Source of the DNA: Rhizoclosmatium globosum | Taxonomy: Eukaryota; Chytridiomycota; Chytridiomycetes; Chytridiales; Chytriomycetaceae | Direction: 5' to 3' | Assembly: GCA_002104985.1 (NCBI GenBank) | Contig: MCGO01000083.1 | Location: forward strand, 62,001-126,000 | DNA length: 64,000 bases | Part shown: positions 55,238 to 64,000 of the stretch, piece after piece | Position numbering within the stretch: the first letter of the stretch is position 1 | How the letters are laid out: each line of letters starts with the position of its first letter | Notes under the pieces: generated by a model | Told to the model about the DNA's origin: nothing | What the model saw: only the letters and a program-made list of their open reading frames with translations | Databases searched by the model: none | Position numbers and translations under genes: made by a program

Positions 55238-55764
55238 TCAGTTTATATTTGTATTTCGATAGTCCCGGTTCGGTTCATCAAATTCCGCACTAACAAAAAT
55301 TAATCCAGTCGAGACATCAGTTCCACATCAGCAGAAAAATATTCCACTTGTTGTCAGTCATCAGATTATCATTAATAAACCTATTAATACAAATGAGTTA
55401 CAACAGGGTTTATAGATATCTTTGGAGATAAGACGCAAAGGGGCGATGATAAGGCTCTGGTGTTGTTGAGTTAGCTGTACTATTGTCAGCTTCGGGGCTT
55501 ATTGCAGGCGCTGCCGCCGATTAATTGAACGCCATCGCCCTTATCACCATCAACTAAGTACCTGGCTGTTAATTGGTCTGCATGGTTAATGTAGAAACTA
55601 AAGAACACAAATCAAAACAATAGTGTCATGGTCATTAACCTCTCCTTCGATCTCGCGGCTAAGGTCGTAAATCCCAAGCCTATTGTTAGAAGAACCCTAT
55701 GCAGGCAAGCAAGACTATTTACGAGCGGGACAGGTAACATATTTCATTCAATTTTCGATTTCTG
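55238..55764. other. Intergenic region after the PstS-receptor
   Basis: 527 bp. No convincing gene, RNA or repeat. Missing helices 5-7 of the receptor are not found here in any frame. Confidence 0.35.
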
Positions 55765-56595
55765 ATGTGGAACGCGAACACTGAACAAGTGGAATCAGAA
55801 AAGTTTCAATTGGAATTTTTGATTCAGTTCGAATATTTGATAAACATTTTGACCCATCCGCCGCCCATACAGATGAAACAAACGTCGATGCTGCCAAACA
55901 ATTGTTTGGAGGAATTTTCGGATTTAACGCGGTGCTTTTGGTGCTCTGTATCTGGATGGGTTGGATAACGAGAAAGGCTTCCGAAAAGTTTGACAAGAGC
56001 AAGAAAGTTGGTGTTGTCATTTCCATTAGCGCGCTGTTTATTGTGCTTGATTTGGTGCGTTGCAAGTGAATGTGATTCCTGATCTAATGTTTGAAATTTA
56101 GGCCGTCAACTTTGGCATTCCCCAACAAACAAAAGCCATGTTCAATGTTCGCCTATTGTTTGACTCCTGTACAATCTTTCTGATTGCGACTGCTACTCCT
56201 GTAGTTCTGTTCTTCAAAGCTCTGGGTTTTGGTGGAGGACAAATGGATGGGAATAATACACACAACAGCAGCGAAGTGAACTCCTCTCATATCGATCAAA
56301 ATGACGGCCTCGTAAAAACATATATGGTAACAATCTTGATTTTTGCGAGCACTTGGTTGAAACATTTTGGATTTAGTTCCACACTGGTCTTAAGCTCAAT
56401 CGCCCCACTTCTCTTTGGAAGACGGCAGTATTTTTGGTCATGCCAGACCTTGATATTCTCATTATTCTCAGCGAGGGAAACAACGGAACACACACACTCT
56501 CTCAATCCAATATCAAAATTATTGAAAAAACGACCGCTGCCGCGAAATCAAAGACAGAAGAATACATCGAGCTGCTGCTTGGTGCCATAAAATAA
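55765..56595 (+). CDS. Multi-pass membrane protein, unrecognised
   Basis: The coding evidence starts near 55830 and includes hydrophobic segments VLLVLCIWMGWI, VGVVISISALFIVLDL, LLFDSCTIFLIATATPVVLF, MVTILIFASTWL and a fifth, VFLVMPDLDILIIL. A GT-AG intron lies at about 56056-56101 (…LDL joined to AVNFGIPQQ). Two N-glycosylation-type sites occur in the loop before helix 4. Near 56402-56407, in a run of four C, one base seems missing; the repaired frame ends KTEEYIELLLGAIK at 56595. The start codon is unclear; ATG 55765 is in another frame and would need an intron. No family recognised. Confidence 0.5.
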
Positions 56596-56632
56596 GACGT
56601 GCTATTTGGTTGAGTTTCCACACAAAGCAAAA

Positions 56633-56809
56633 ATGGATGAGTTTCGAATGTTGCGCGCTACGCCTGCAACTATTTCTGCTTCTGGCATGACAAAGACTGC
56701 ACATGGAAAGTCATTTGAAAATTCTCCGAAAGCCAGAGAGCGAGCAAAGTCTTTTTCGACTCACTTGCCGTTTCCAGGATCGCATCGAACATCATTCCAA
56801 GACGCGTAA
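56633..56809 (+). CDS. Short open frame, doubtful
   Basis: 58 codons, rich in Ser, Thr, Ala and Phe (SFSTHLPFPGSHRTSF near the end). It starts 38 bp after the membrane protein above. It may be a real small protein, a last exon, or chance. No homology recognised. Confidence 0.2.
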   Translation: MDEFRMLRATPATISASGMTKTAHGKSFENSPKARERAKSFSTHLPFPGSHRTSFQDA

Positions 56810-57061
56810 ACTTCATTTCTCTTCGTTATTTATCTTTATTCTTAAACAATAGATCACATCTTTAAAACAATTCAACTTCTTTCTGTATGCAGCATGCAGC
56901 ATCGATTTCCGAATCAATATCCACCAATAAATTCTTTCAACGCGGTCGATAACGGTTATGGATTGTTCTTTCACCATTGTTATATAGCAAAACTCATTAT
57001 TCCAGCCATGTAAGAGCGTAGCGAGGTACATAGTGGTCTAATTGTTCTGTACCGAACAACC

Positions 57062-57133
57062 GCATACCTCGTATAACGGTCAGTACAGCTCGTTGTGGCC
57101 GAGCAAATCCAGGTTCGATTCCTGGGGTGTGCA
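57062..57133 (+). tRNA. tRNA-His (GTG)
   Basis: A 72-nt cloverleaf without intron. The acceptor stem GCATACC pairs with GGTGTGC (one G-T). The anticodon stem GCTCG/CGAGC encloses the loop TTGTGGC with anticodon GTG. The T arm is CCAGG TTCGATT CCTGG. The D arm GTATAACGGTCAGTAC carries the A-box-like region, and GGTTCGATTCC is the B box. The discriminator base is A. The extra 5' G of tRNA-His is not encoded (the preceding base is C) and would be added after transcription, as usual in eukaryotes. Confidence 0.93.
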
Positions 57134-57137
57134 GCCT

Positions 57138-57142
57138 TTTTC
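57138..57142 (+). terminator. Pol III terminator of tRNA-His
   Basis: A run of five T starts 4 nt after the tRNA end, as expected for RNA polymerase III termination. Confidence 0.7.
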
Positions 57143-57448
57143 GTTGAATTCTGGAATGGGGGAATGGGTGTGCAAGATGGATCGATTATGGTGGCCAAAG
57201 TTGAAGGTGACGGGGCAATGATAAGAAAGGTAACTAATACGATTTTATCAATGAAGAATCTTCTGAACAGGCATTTTAAACTGCTAGCCCCTTATGTAAA
57301 GAAGACATGGAACTCCCACATTTAGATATCCAATAAATACAAGTCTTCAATTGAGGTTCGGTAATGACTGCGCACATTCCTTACCCAAAAAGGTGGACGG
57401 GGGATATTGTGAAAGATCAATGATGATGTTACTTTGAGCAGACCAAAA
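57143..57448. other. Intergenic region between tRNA-His and the next gene
   Basis: About 306 bp; I see no gene, repeat or RNA. An open frame at 57095-57325 starts inside the tRNA and is not credible. Confidence 0.35.
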
Positions 57449-58182
57449 ATGAGTGGCGAAAGTCAAACTGTCGGCAAACCTTCTCCCTTCGACAAAGTAA
57501 TTGTCTCTGATCCAAACTCAGTGTATGGAAGGTGAGTGAGAGAGTGTTGCTGATGTACTCGAAGCTCACTGGTTTGGCTGCAGGATCATTACTCGTCTAC
57601 GTGGGTACTATCCAACCAAACCTGAAGTGGAAGCATTCGAATCGGCAGTGCGTACCATTGTGTATTCGACAGTGGGTACAATGACAGTGGCTGGGTTCAT
57701 TGCAGACAGAGTTGAGTTGATGACTTGACTGTAGTAGTATACCGCTTACCTAATCACGGCTTCAGTATGCGCGTTCTCGGCGATGGACCCGGATCCAGGG
57801 AGTAGTTACAGCCGCAGGTGGAAGCATGATTGGGTTCTGGGCAGGAGCCTCTGTGAGTAGTTCGTATGTTGCAAAGAAGGTTCTCGCCATTGACGATTCG
57901 TTTATTGCGCGAGTTGTGCGTGAAGAATCGGCACGGGGCAAGAATGGGCTTGCTATTGTGCTGGGTGAAGAGGGCAGTGGTGGTGCTGCTGGTGGACAAG
58001 GCCAAGTGCGGAAAGCTCCACTATCTCCTTCATTTGGTCAAAGCGGAGACGCAGTGAAGGCGTTTGAAGACTATGAAAAGGAGTTGGATGGAGATATTGT
58101 TGAACGTGTTTCTGTAACGCGTGATCATGGAGGAATCAAGCAGCGAAAGTATAATCAGTATGGCGATGTTATTGAAGAGTAG
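57449..58182 (+). CDS. Small two-helix membrane protein (possibly OCIA-like)
   Basis: Exons 57449-57531, 57584-57710 and 57766-58182 join in frame to 208 aa. The polar start (PSPFDKVIVSDPNSVYG) is followed by two hydrophobic segments, IVYSTVGTMTVAGFIA and TAAGGSMIGFWAGASVSSS. A basic loop (RYARSRRWTR) links them. The C-terminal half is soluble, Gly-rich then charged. The layout recalls OCIA-domain mitochondrial proteins, but identity is not secure. No damage seen. Confidence 0.6.
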
Positions 58183-58393
58183 TATGTAATTAACCCAATA
58201 AATATGAAACAAAATGACGGGTGATGTGATTGGTTATCCCCTTATATCGTGTCGAATAACTTCTAGAAGTTCCCGTTTTTCTCCACCATCAGAGAGAACC
58301 TGCTCCAACTCCACCCGTTCAGGAATCTCGCTAAACCATCTCGGAACTTTACACAAAACATACTACTATCCCTACATCAGCCTTTCGAAGCAA

Positions 58394-60918
58394 ATGGACG
58401 CCACAGACTTTTCTATTCCCGCCCAACTTGATGTGGCAGAACAGCTTCAGCTTCCCTGGGACAATCTGACAGCCCAGCAACAGCAAGACCAAATGGCATT
58501 CCTCCAAGCTGTCCAGCAATACTCTCCAAATCAAGATTTCAATCCATTCTCAACATTCACTCAAGAGCTTGCCTTGAGTGTTGCTAATTCAGGAAACATC
58601 CACTCCCAAATTCCATCCATTCCACATTCATCCTCCGAACCATTCAAACGATACAGCTACAGCTCCGCTCCATCCTCAAAACGAACATCTGCTCCAAAAA
58701 AGACAACACCCCAAAAAGGACACCTCAACTCCAGGCCCAGAAAAGAAAACTCTCGTCAGTATCTCATTCAAGAATATCGCGAACAAAGGAATCCGAAACG
58801 GTGCATCTGCGAATACACCCGTGACACCCGTCCCATCTGCCGCGTCAAACAGCTTAAAAGCACGTCTTGCTGAAAAATCAAAGCCAAAGTCCAGGACTTT
58901 TGTCAGAATCGGTTCGTGGAGAATCATGGAAAGCGGTACGAGCCTGTGGCTCCTCCCATGACGCAAGTATCTCAACACGTGCATTGTGGAGGTCAGCAGG
59001 ATGATGGTTTGGATTGGGAGGCGGAACTGGCGGGGTTGGGTGGTGGCGTTAATAGTCAGACTCATATGCAAGATTTGAATGGATTGTATCGAGGAGAATC
59101 TAGTTCGTCATTTACGGGAGTTTTGTTGGTTTGAGTGGGAATAGTGTTCTCGAAAGTATTAGTGAGGTTCACCTATGATGAATGAGAAGGTGATTGGATC
59201 GAAGAAAGGTGGGGCATCGAGGAATACTCCAAAGTTGAATGCAAAGGAAGTCAGAGACACTAAGGTATGGGCGACCCCCGAAATTACTTCTTCTTGTAAC
59301 ATGGCTACAACAGAAACCTGCTCCGCGACAGACACCAAGACGCAAAGCAACTCAAGCACCAAGCCCAATCACGCCCGTCCAATCAAATCAATCATCAACA
59401 CCACAACTCACTCAGCTCCCTCTTCTTCCATCATCCCTCACGCCTCATTACCCCCATGCATTGACACATCAACTCCATCCGACCACCTCCAACACGACAA
59501 CCAAGAATACACCCCATACAGCGCAACAAGCACATCATCAACTTTCCCAGTCGGCTACCAAATGCTCTACCTCCCCGTCCAAGTCCCTCTCTCCCCTACA
59601 GACGCGTTCCTCTCCCCTCCAACAACCGACGCGGCTTCCTCTACACCGACGAAAAAACGCCCGCGAAGAGGAGACTCTGGACAGACGTCGCCCTTGGTTC
59701 AAGGTGGAACACCTGTAACTCCTGGACAGAAGGAAGCGGCGTCGACGACGCAGAGGCAGTTGAGTCTGGGGAGCTTGTTTCATCCGACGTTGCAGAGTCA
59801 GTTGAGTAATGGGCAGTTGCTTGCGCAGTTGGGGCTTGGGACGCCGAGTCTTGGTGGGTTGTTTCCGTCTTCTGCGGCGTCGACTGGGCTGGAGGGGTGT
59901 CGACGGAGAGTGGTGGTGGAGTTTCTGGGACGCCGATTGTCGGGGTTTGGGTTCCGCAGGGGGTTGTCGGAAGGTTGAGAGTGATATTTGGATGGGTTGG
60001 ATAAGTCCAGAGTCCTGTTTGTGGGACTGTTGATGCGGGGGCTGGAGCTGGTGGAGGGGCGAGTCCGTTGCAGTGGGCTTTTTTGCAGCAGAAGGAGTTA
60101 CAGTTGATGGCGTTGCAACTTGCAAGTGCTGGTTCAAATTCAGGGCTAGTGGAGAGGCGACGACAGCGTGTCCACCGTCTTTGCTCAAGAGTGGAAGTCT
60201 TTCGTTCCTGTTTAATGTTGGAGGATCGATTCCACCTGCGATTCCAGAGGAGGATGAAGACGATATTCTGGCACCGAGTCACAATACACGTACGGCGAAT
60301 AAGCGGAAGCGGTCAGGATCGATCAAGGGCAAAGAACGACTAGTTGACGATATCGTTGGCAATGGAAATACTCTTCCGACGGGAGCTCTTCAAGAACAGT
60401 TTCAGTTTATTCAGCTTCAGCCGGAACAATTGGAACAGTTGCAGCAACAACAAGAGTTACTCCAGAAACTTTACTACCAGCAAATCATGGAACAACAAAG
60501 TCAGTCACAAGCAAGTTCTGGGACGAATGTACCTAAACAAGATTCTGTGACAACGAAAGGCATTTTTACACCACTACTTGGATTCTCGTCGTCGGACTGG
60601 CTCAATTTCAGCAATCCAGGATCAATATCCGATTCTTCAGTCACTTTAAACTCAAAAGATGTACCTGCTCTTCAGTCACAAGGTCAAAATCAAATGTGGG
60701 GATTTGGTTACGTTCCTGTCACAGAAGCAAGTGGTACAAGGTCGGCTTTCATTCCTTTCAAGGAGGGAGGTTCTCTGATGCTCGGACCTGGAATCAATAT
60801 GCTTCCTTTGGGAGGGTCGGGTGAATACAGTCCAGGCATGGGTGTCCTGGTGGGGCTTCCTGGAATGCCCACCACAACATCGAGTGCGACAAAAAGCAAC
60901 CAGCCATTCCAGCTTTGA
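58394..60918 (+). CDS. Gln/Ser/Pro-rich low-complexity protein, gene model broken
   Basis: Coding-like blocks in several frames follow each other in order. MDATDFSIPAQLDVAEQ to ~58730 comes first. Next is a Lys/Ser block with TLVSISFKNIANKGIRNG. A block at 58916-59134 (DGLDWEAELAGLGGG) follows, then Pro/Ser/Thr-rich sequence at 59240-59900. The last block contains RTANKRKRSGSIKGKERL, a Gln tract (about 60415-60500) and a Gly/Pro-rich end at 60918. Frame changes near 58725, 58912 and 59115 look like single-base shifts; at least one intron (about 59265-59311) is likely. Gln tracts with a basic nuclear-import-like patch suggest a nuclear co-regulator. It could be two genes. Family not recognised. 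Confidence 0.45.
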
Positions 60919-61024
60919 ACATAACGATAATTGATAATATTGCATATAAACTTGTTCGTTCCCTTCTTCTTTCCCTCCCTCTGGACAATTTTCTAAGAAC
61001 AGACCCCAAAACACCACACGTCAA

Positions 61025-63546
61025 ATGTCCTTCGTGGCACCACTCAGCTCAACGTCGTCCGCTGCGACACTCGCAACTGGCGAATCCAATTTAGACCTTT
61101 TTCAGACATCTCCACTCAAAAACCAAGTTTATTCATTCCCCGCAAAACCAGTTCGAAGTGAAGAAAGCGATGACGACGAAGACAACGAAGAAATTGAAAC
61201 AGCCGAGCGTTTAATTCAAAAGCTCAACTCGGAACGAAGTCACCGAGGTCCGATGGCAAAAGCAAAGTGAGTGGCTTAGTATTGAAGTGTGGTGGGATAG
61301 CCAGAGTATACACCCACTCGTCTACATTCTCACATACAGCTCACAATATCTAACTCATTATGCATGATAGGCCAAGAAAGAAGGGCATCGACGTGGATAA
61401 CGAACTGGATACAATCAACAGAAAACTCCTCAATGTCGGAATTGATGAAAACGCGGTTGCAAACTCGAATCCCGAAGATTCTCTTTACCTACCAAACGAC
61501 CCTAGTGCTATCAGATTCCTGGTTAGTCTTTTTTAGTTCAGAATGACGTCTGAGCTGAAAGCATCTCTGCTTCGGGCGGGATTCAGCTTCCAACCCATGC
61601 TCAACGAATCGTGTCGGCCTTGAATCATCATGTCCTAGATTACGTGTTGAATGCTATGAAGCAGATTAGAAGATATATGTGTGTTGGTGAGTTGTTAGCT
61701 TTTCGTTTTGGGTGTAGTCCCTGTAGTGGTTCTTGACATTGTCAACAGATGAAATTCCGGATAAGACTGAACGCGTGTTGGATCTCAATGTACTTCCTAG
61801 AATTCGCGAGCTTTTGATTTCGTCTACTTCTCATATCCAGGTTCGGATTCCTCTCTTCATCTTTGTTTGACTTGAAGCTGATATAAAACACATGTAGTAT
61901 GAAGCCTGTTGGATTCTCACAAATATTGCTGCTGGAAACTCTGGTCATACATCCGCCGTCGTCAATTCAGATTTCATTCCACCTCTCATTGCGCTACTTA
62001 CCTCTGAAACCGATCAAGTCCGTGTTCAGGCTGCTTGGGCTCTTGGAAACATTGCGGGCGACTGTAAAGAATACACGCAGTTACTTCTTGATCATGGAAT
62101 CATTCAGCCGCTTCTTGCTATTCCATACAGAATTTGTTATGACCGTAAAAAGGATATTCAAGCGCGTCATGTCGTATGTTGGGTTATTGCGAATCTCTGT
62201 CGATGGGACAATAAAGATTGGAAGCAGGTCTGTTGGTGTCGTTTTCCGTAACATAAAAATAACGTCTGAAAAAAAAAACAATAGGTCGAGCCGTGTTTTG
62301 AGGTCATTCAAGAGACTGTGTTGCGGTTTGACGATCAGGATGTCTTGTCGGAAGCTATTTGGGCCATGTCGAGAATCTTTCATGCAAAGAATTCTGGATG
62401 TGAGCAGTTGATTCGTGTCGATTTGATTCGCAAGTTGGTTCAGGGAATGTGAGTTCATCGGCCGTTGTAATGCAAAGTCTAAACACTCATTGTATACTGT
62501 GTTTTTAGTAATAGCCCTCGTTTGTCGGTACAGACGCCGGTACTTCGGTGCATGACGAACATCTCTGGAGACTTGGATCCATCACACACACAGGTATGAT
62601 ACTTGAGCCGTTCAACCAACGTTTCAGCCAGAGGCTAAATTCGACAATAAGGTTCTTATCGACGCCGAAATACTGGAATCTATCAAGAAAATTCTTTCAG
62701 TTGCTTACAACCACCAACCAGCCGTTATTGCTGAAGTCCTCCATTGTTTGTCGAATATTACCGCTGGAACAACGAGCCAAAAACAGGCTGTACATACTGT
62801 TGGACTCTTTAGACACGTTCATGATTTGTTGGGGAGTAGAGATATGAAGGTCCGAAAAGAAGCGTGTCATGTATTGAGAAACGCGGTGGATCGTGATGCA
62901 ACTCCTGAACATTTCCGGTATGATCTTATTTTGACTTGGGTGATGGAACTAAGCAGTTGTATGCAGAGACGTTGTCGGCTCCGAAGGAGAAATCTTCCTT
63001 CCTCTCACAACACTTTTAGCTGATTCACAAGGCGACCTTTCCAGCCAACTTCACGTCATTGAAACCCTGAACATTATCTTTAGCCGTGGAAACGAGCCCG
63101 AAATCCGAGCCTTATACCCCAACTTTGAAGCCGCTGTCACTGGCCAAAACGTGTACGTAACAGCCATGACGGAGCTGTCGCCACAAAACTTTGCCAATAT
63201 TTTCAAAGTCTACGAAGCCCTCTTCCTAAGTCCTGATGATGATCTCGCGCCTTTAATGGTTCAGTGTGTTGTTGCCGAGCGCGAAGTCCAGAAACAGAAT
63301 GGAGTCGAAGAGAAGAGAGTTGTGGATGCTGTTGTTGGACACTTTAAGCCTGGACTTTCGGGTGCTGATTTTGTGAAAGCCGAGAAATTGAGGAGGGCTG
63401 TTGCGAGAGATTTGGGGTTTATGATGGATCAGTATTTGCACGTTCAGAGGAAGAAGGTCGTAGATGATTTGGTTGCGATGGATTTGATTTCTGGGGGTTT
63501 GGAGAGGCTTGTTGTTGCTGTTAGAGGGAGAGAAGCGCAGGAATAA
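61025..63546 (+). CDS. Importin-alpha-like armadillo-repeat protein
   Basis: The first exon (61025-61269) is acidic (SEESDDDEDNEEIETAE). The next has KPRKKGIDVDNELDT. Armadillo repeats then follow across several short introns: YEACWILTNIAAGNSGHTS, VRVQAAWALGNIAGDCKEY, ARHVVCWVIANLCRWDN, LSEAIWAMSRIF, LRCMTNISGD, VIAEVLHCLSNITAGTTSQ, VRKEACHVLRNAV. The repeated W-x-(L/I)-(T/G/A)-N pattern is that of importin alpha, which carries cargo into the nucleus. The N-terminus lacks the Arg-rich importin-beta-binding segment, so it may be a divergent paralogue. A long C-terminal helical part (FMMDQYLHVQRKKVVDDL) is unusual. The junction near 62940-63010 is not resolved. Confidence 0.68.
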
Positions 63547-63677
63547 GGAGGAATCAATATTGAAAAGGGAATACTTGTTGATGGGTGGTAAATGTTTTAG
63601 TTTTTCTTGATTAGAATCTTCATACATCAACTTTTTATCCAATCTCCAACTACGAAGCCACTCGCATTCCATAGAAC

Positions 63678-64000
63678 ATGGGAAATAAGGAATCTAAACG
63701 TAAGTATGGATTGAATGGATGTGGTTTCAAGGATGGGACATTCAACTACCAAACAGTGCAACCACCTCGAAAGCCTCCTGCCACTGTAACAAATGCACCA
63801 AGAGTAAGCTTATACGTTTACAAGGATCGTCAAGGAGCGGATCCAGTCCGTGTCAGTGCGGACTTGACTGCAATCACAGTTGATCAAACAGTTCCAATTA
63901 AAGGTATTGATCTCAGCCATGCCTCGTTTGTATAAATCTCTAAGTTGTGTTTAGCTCAGGACAAGGACCAGGTTGTCGTTCCTGTCCGCCCATTTGAAAT
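63678..64000 (+). CDS. Probable N-myristoylated protein, 5' part only
   Basis: The ATG at 63678 opens MGNKESKRKYGLNG; Gly-2 and Ser-6 make a good N-myristoylation signal. Exon 1 runs to 63903, and a 51-nt GT-AG intron leads to AQDKDQVVVPVRPFE in phase. The gene leaves the window at its right edge. A Pro-rich stretch (QPPRKPPATV) and a beta-rich part (RVSLYVYKD) are visible. It is likely membrane-associated by lipid; family not recognised. Confidence 0.6.

Noticed and set aside
57003..57061. Possible second tRNA or RNA hairpin just before tRNA-His
   Set aside because: Some short pairing can be drawn but there is no cloverleaf, A box or B box.
59538..60282. Minus-strand open frames of over 200 codons
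   Set aside because: They overlap Pro/Ser/Gln-rich plus-strand coding sequence; low-complexity DNA leaves antisense frames open by composition.
61025..61269. Importin-beta-binding domain at the N-terminus
   Set aside because: The segment is acidic, without the Arg-rich helix; the few basic residues in the next exon are not enough.
1..64000. CRISPR arrays, rRNA, bacterial operons or plasmid features
   Set aside because: No regularly spaced repeats or rRNA were seen; genes have spliceosomal introns and separate promoters.

Overview
The window is nuclear DNA of a fungus, most likely an early-diverging zoosporic (chytrid-like) lineage. Genes carry many short GT-AG introns (about 43-80 nt). There are Zn2Cys6 regulators, which are typical of fungi. 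There are also features usual in early-diverging fungi but rare in yeasts and moulds: a class-C-receptor-like protein with a solute-binding ectodomain, TIR-Sel1 proteins, a Crinkler-like protein and PIF/Harbinger and hAT DNA transposons. The chytrid placement is inference from gene content; no rRNA is present to test it.

Layout. 1-3.3 kb: end of a coiled-coil gene and a YvcK/CofD-like gene. 3.4-8.9 kb: three tandem copies of an unrecognised seven-helix membrane protein, the third split by an LTR-like insertion. 9.2-12.8 kb: two tandem ammonium transporters on the minus strand. 13.4-36.1 kb: six members of one Zn2Cys6 regulator family (called A-F here), interspersed with NAD kinase and a TMEM43-like gene. 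This cluster is heavily hit by transposons: a 1.2-kb hAT-type MITE splits copy C, and a 3.5-kb Harbinger element sits exactly at the start codon of copy F. 36.2-41.2 kb: F-box/LRR, OLA1/YchF GTPase, Crinkler-like and isochorismatase-like genes. 41.3-47.7 kb: MSP-domain protein, a secreted Cys-rich repeat protein, mitochondrial 3-hydroxyisobutyrate dehydrogenase, a secreted HELMEAVTD-motif protein and a duplicated pair of tiny secreted Cys-rich proteins. 48-53.1 kb: a charged Lys/Ser protein and two tandem TIR + Sel1-repeat genes. 53.3-55.2 kb: a PstS-like domain joined to an EGF-like module and membrane helices, divergent from the TIR-Sel1 pair. 55.7-64 kb: membrane proteins, tRNA-His, a Q-rich protein, an importin-alpha-like ARM protein and the start of a probable N-myristoylated protein.

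Functional themes are nitrogen uptake (two Amt proteins with GATA motifs upstream), NADPH supply (NAD kinase), and sensing or surface biology (7TM family, PstS-receptor, TIR-Sel1, secreted Cys-rich proteins). The most interesting system is the 49.6-55.2 kb block: two TIR-Sel1 genes head-to-head with a PstS/EGF/7TM-like receptor.

One caution applies throughout. Many otherwise conserved genes (OLA1, second Amt, F-box/LRR, Crinkler-like, both TIR-Sel1 genes, Harbinger transposase, others) are broken by single-base indels, often in homopolymers. This looks more like residual assembly error than true decay, and the affected entries say so.
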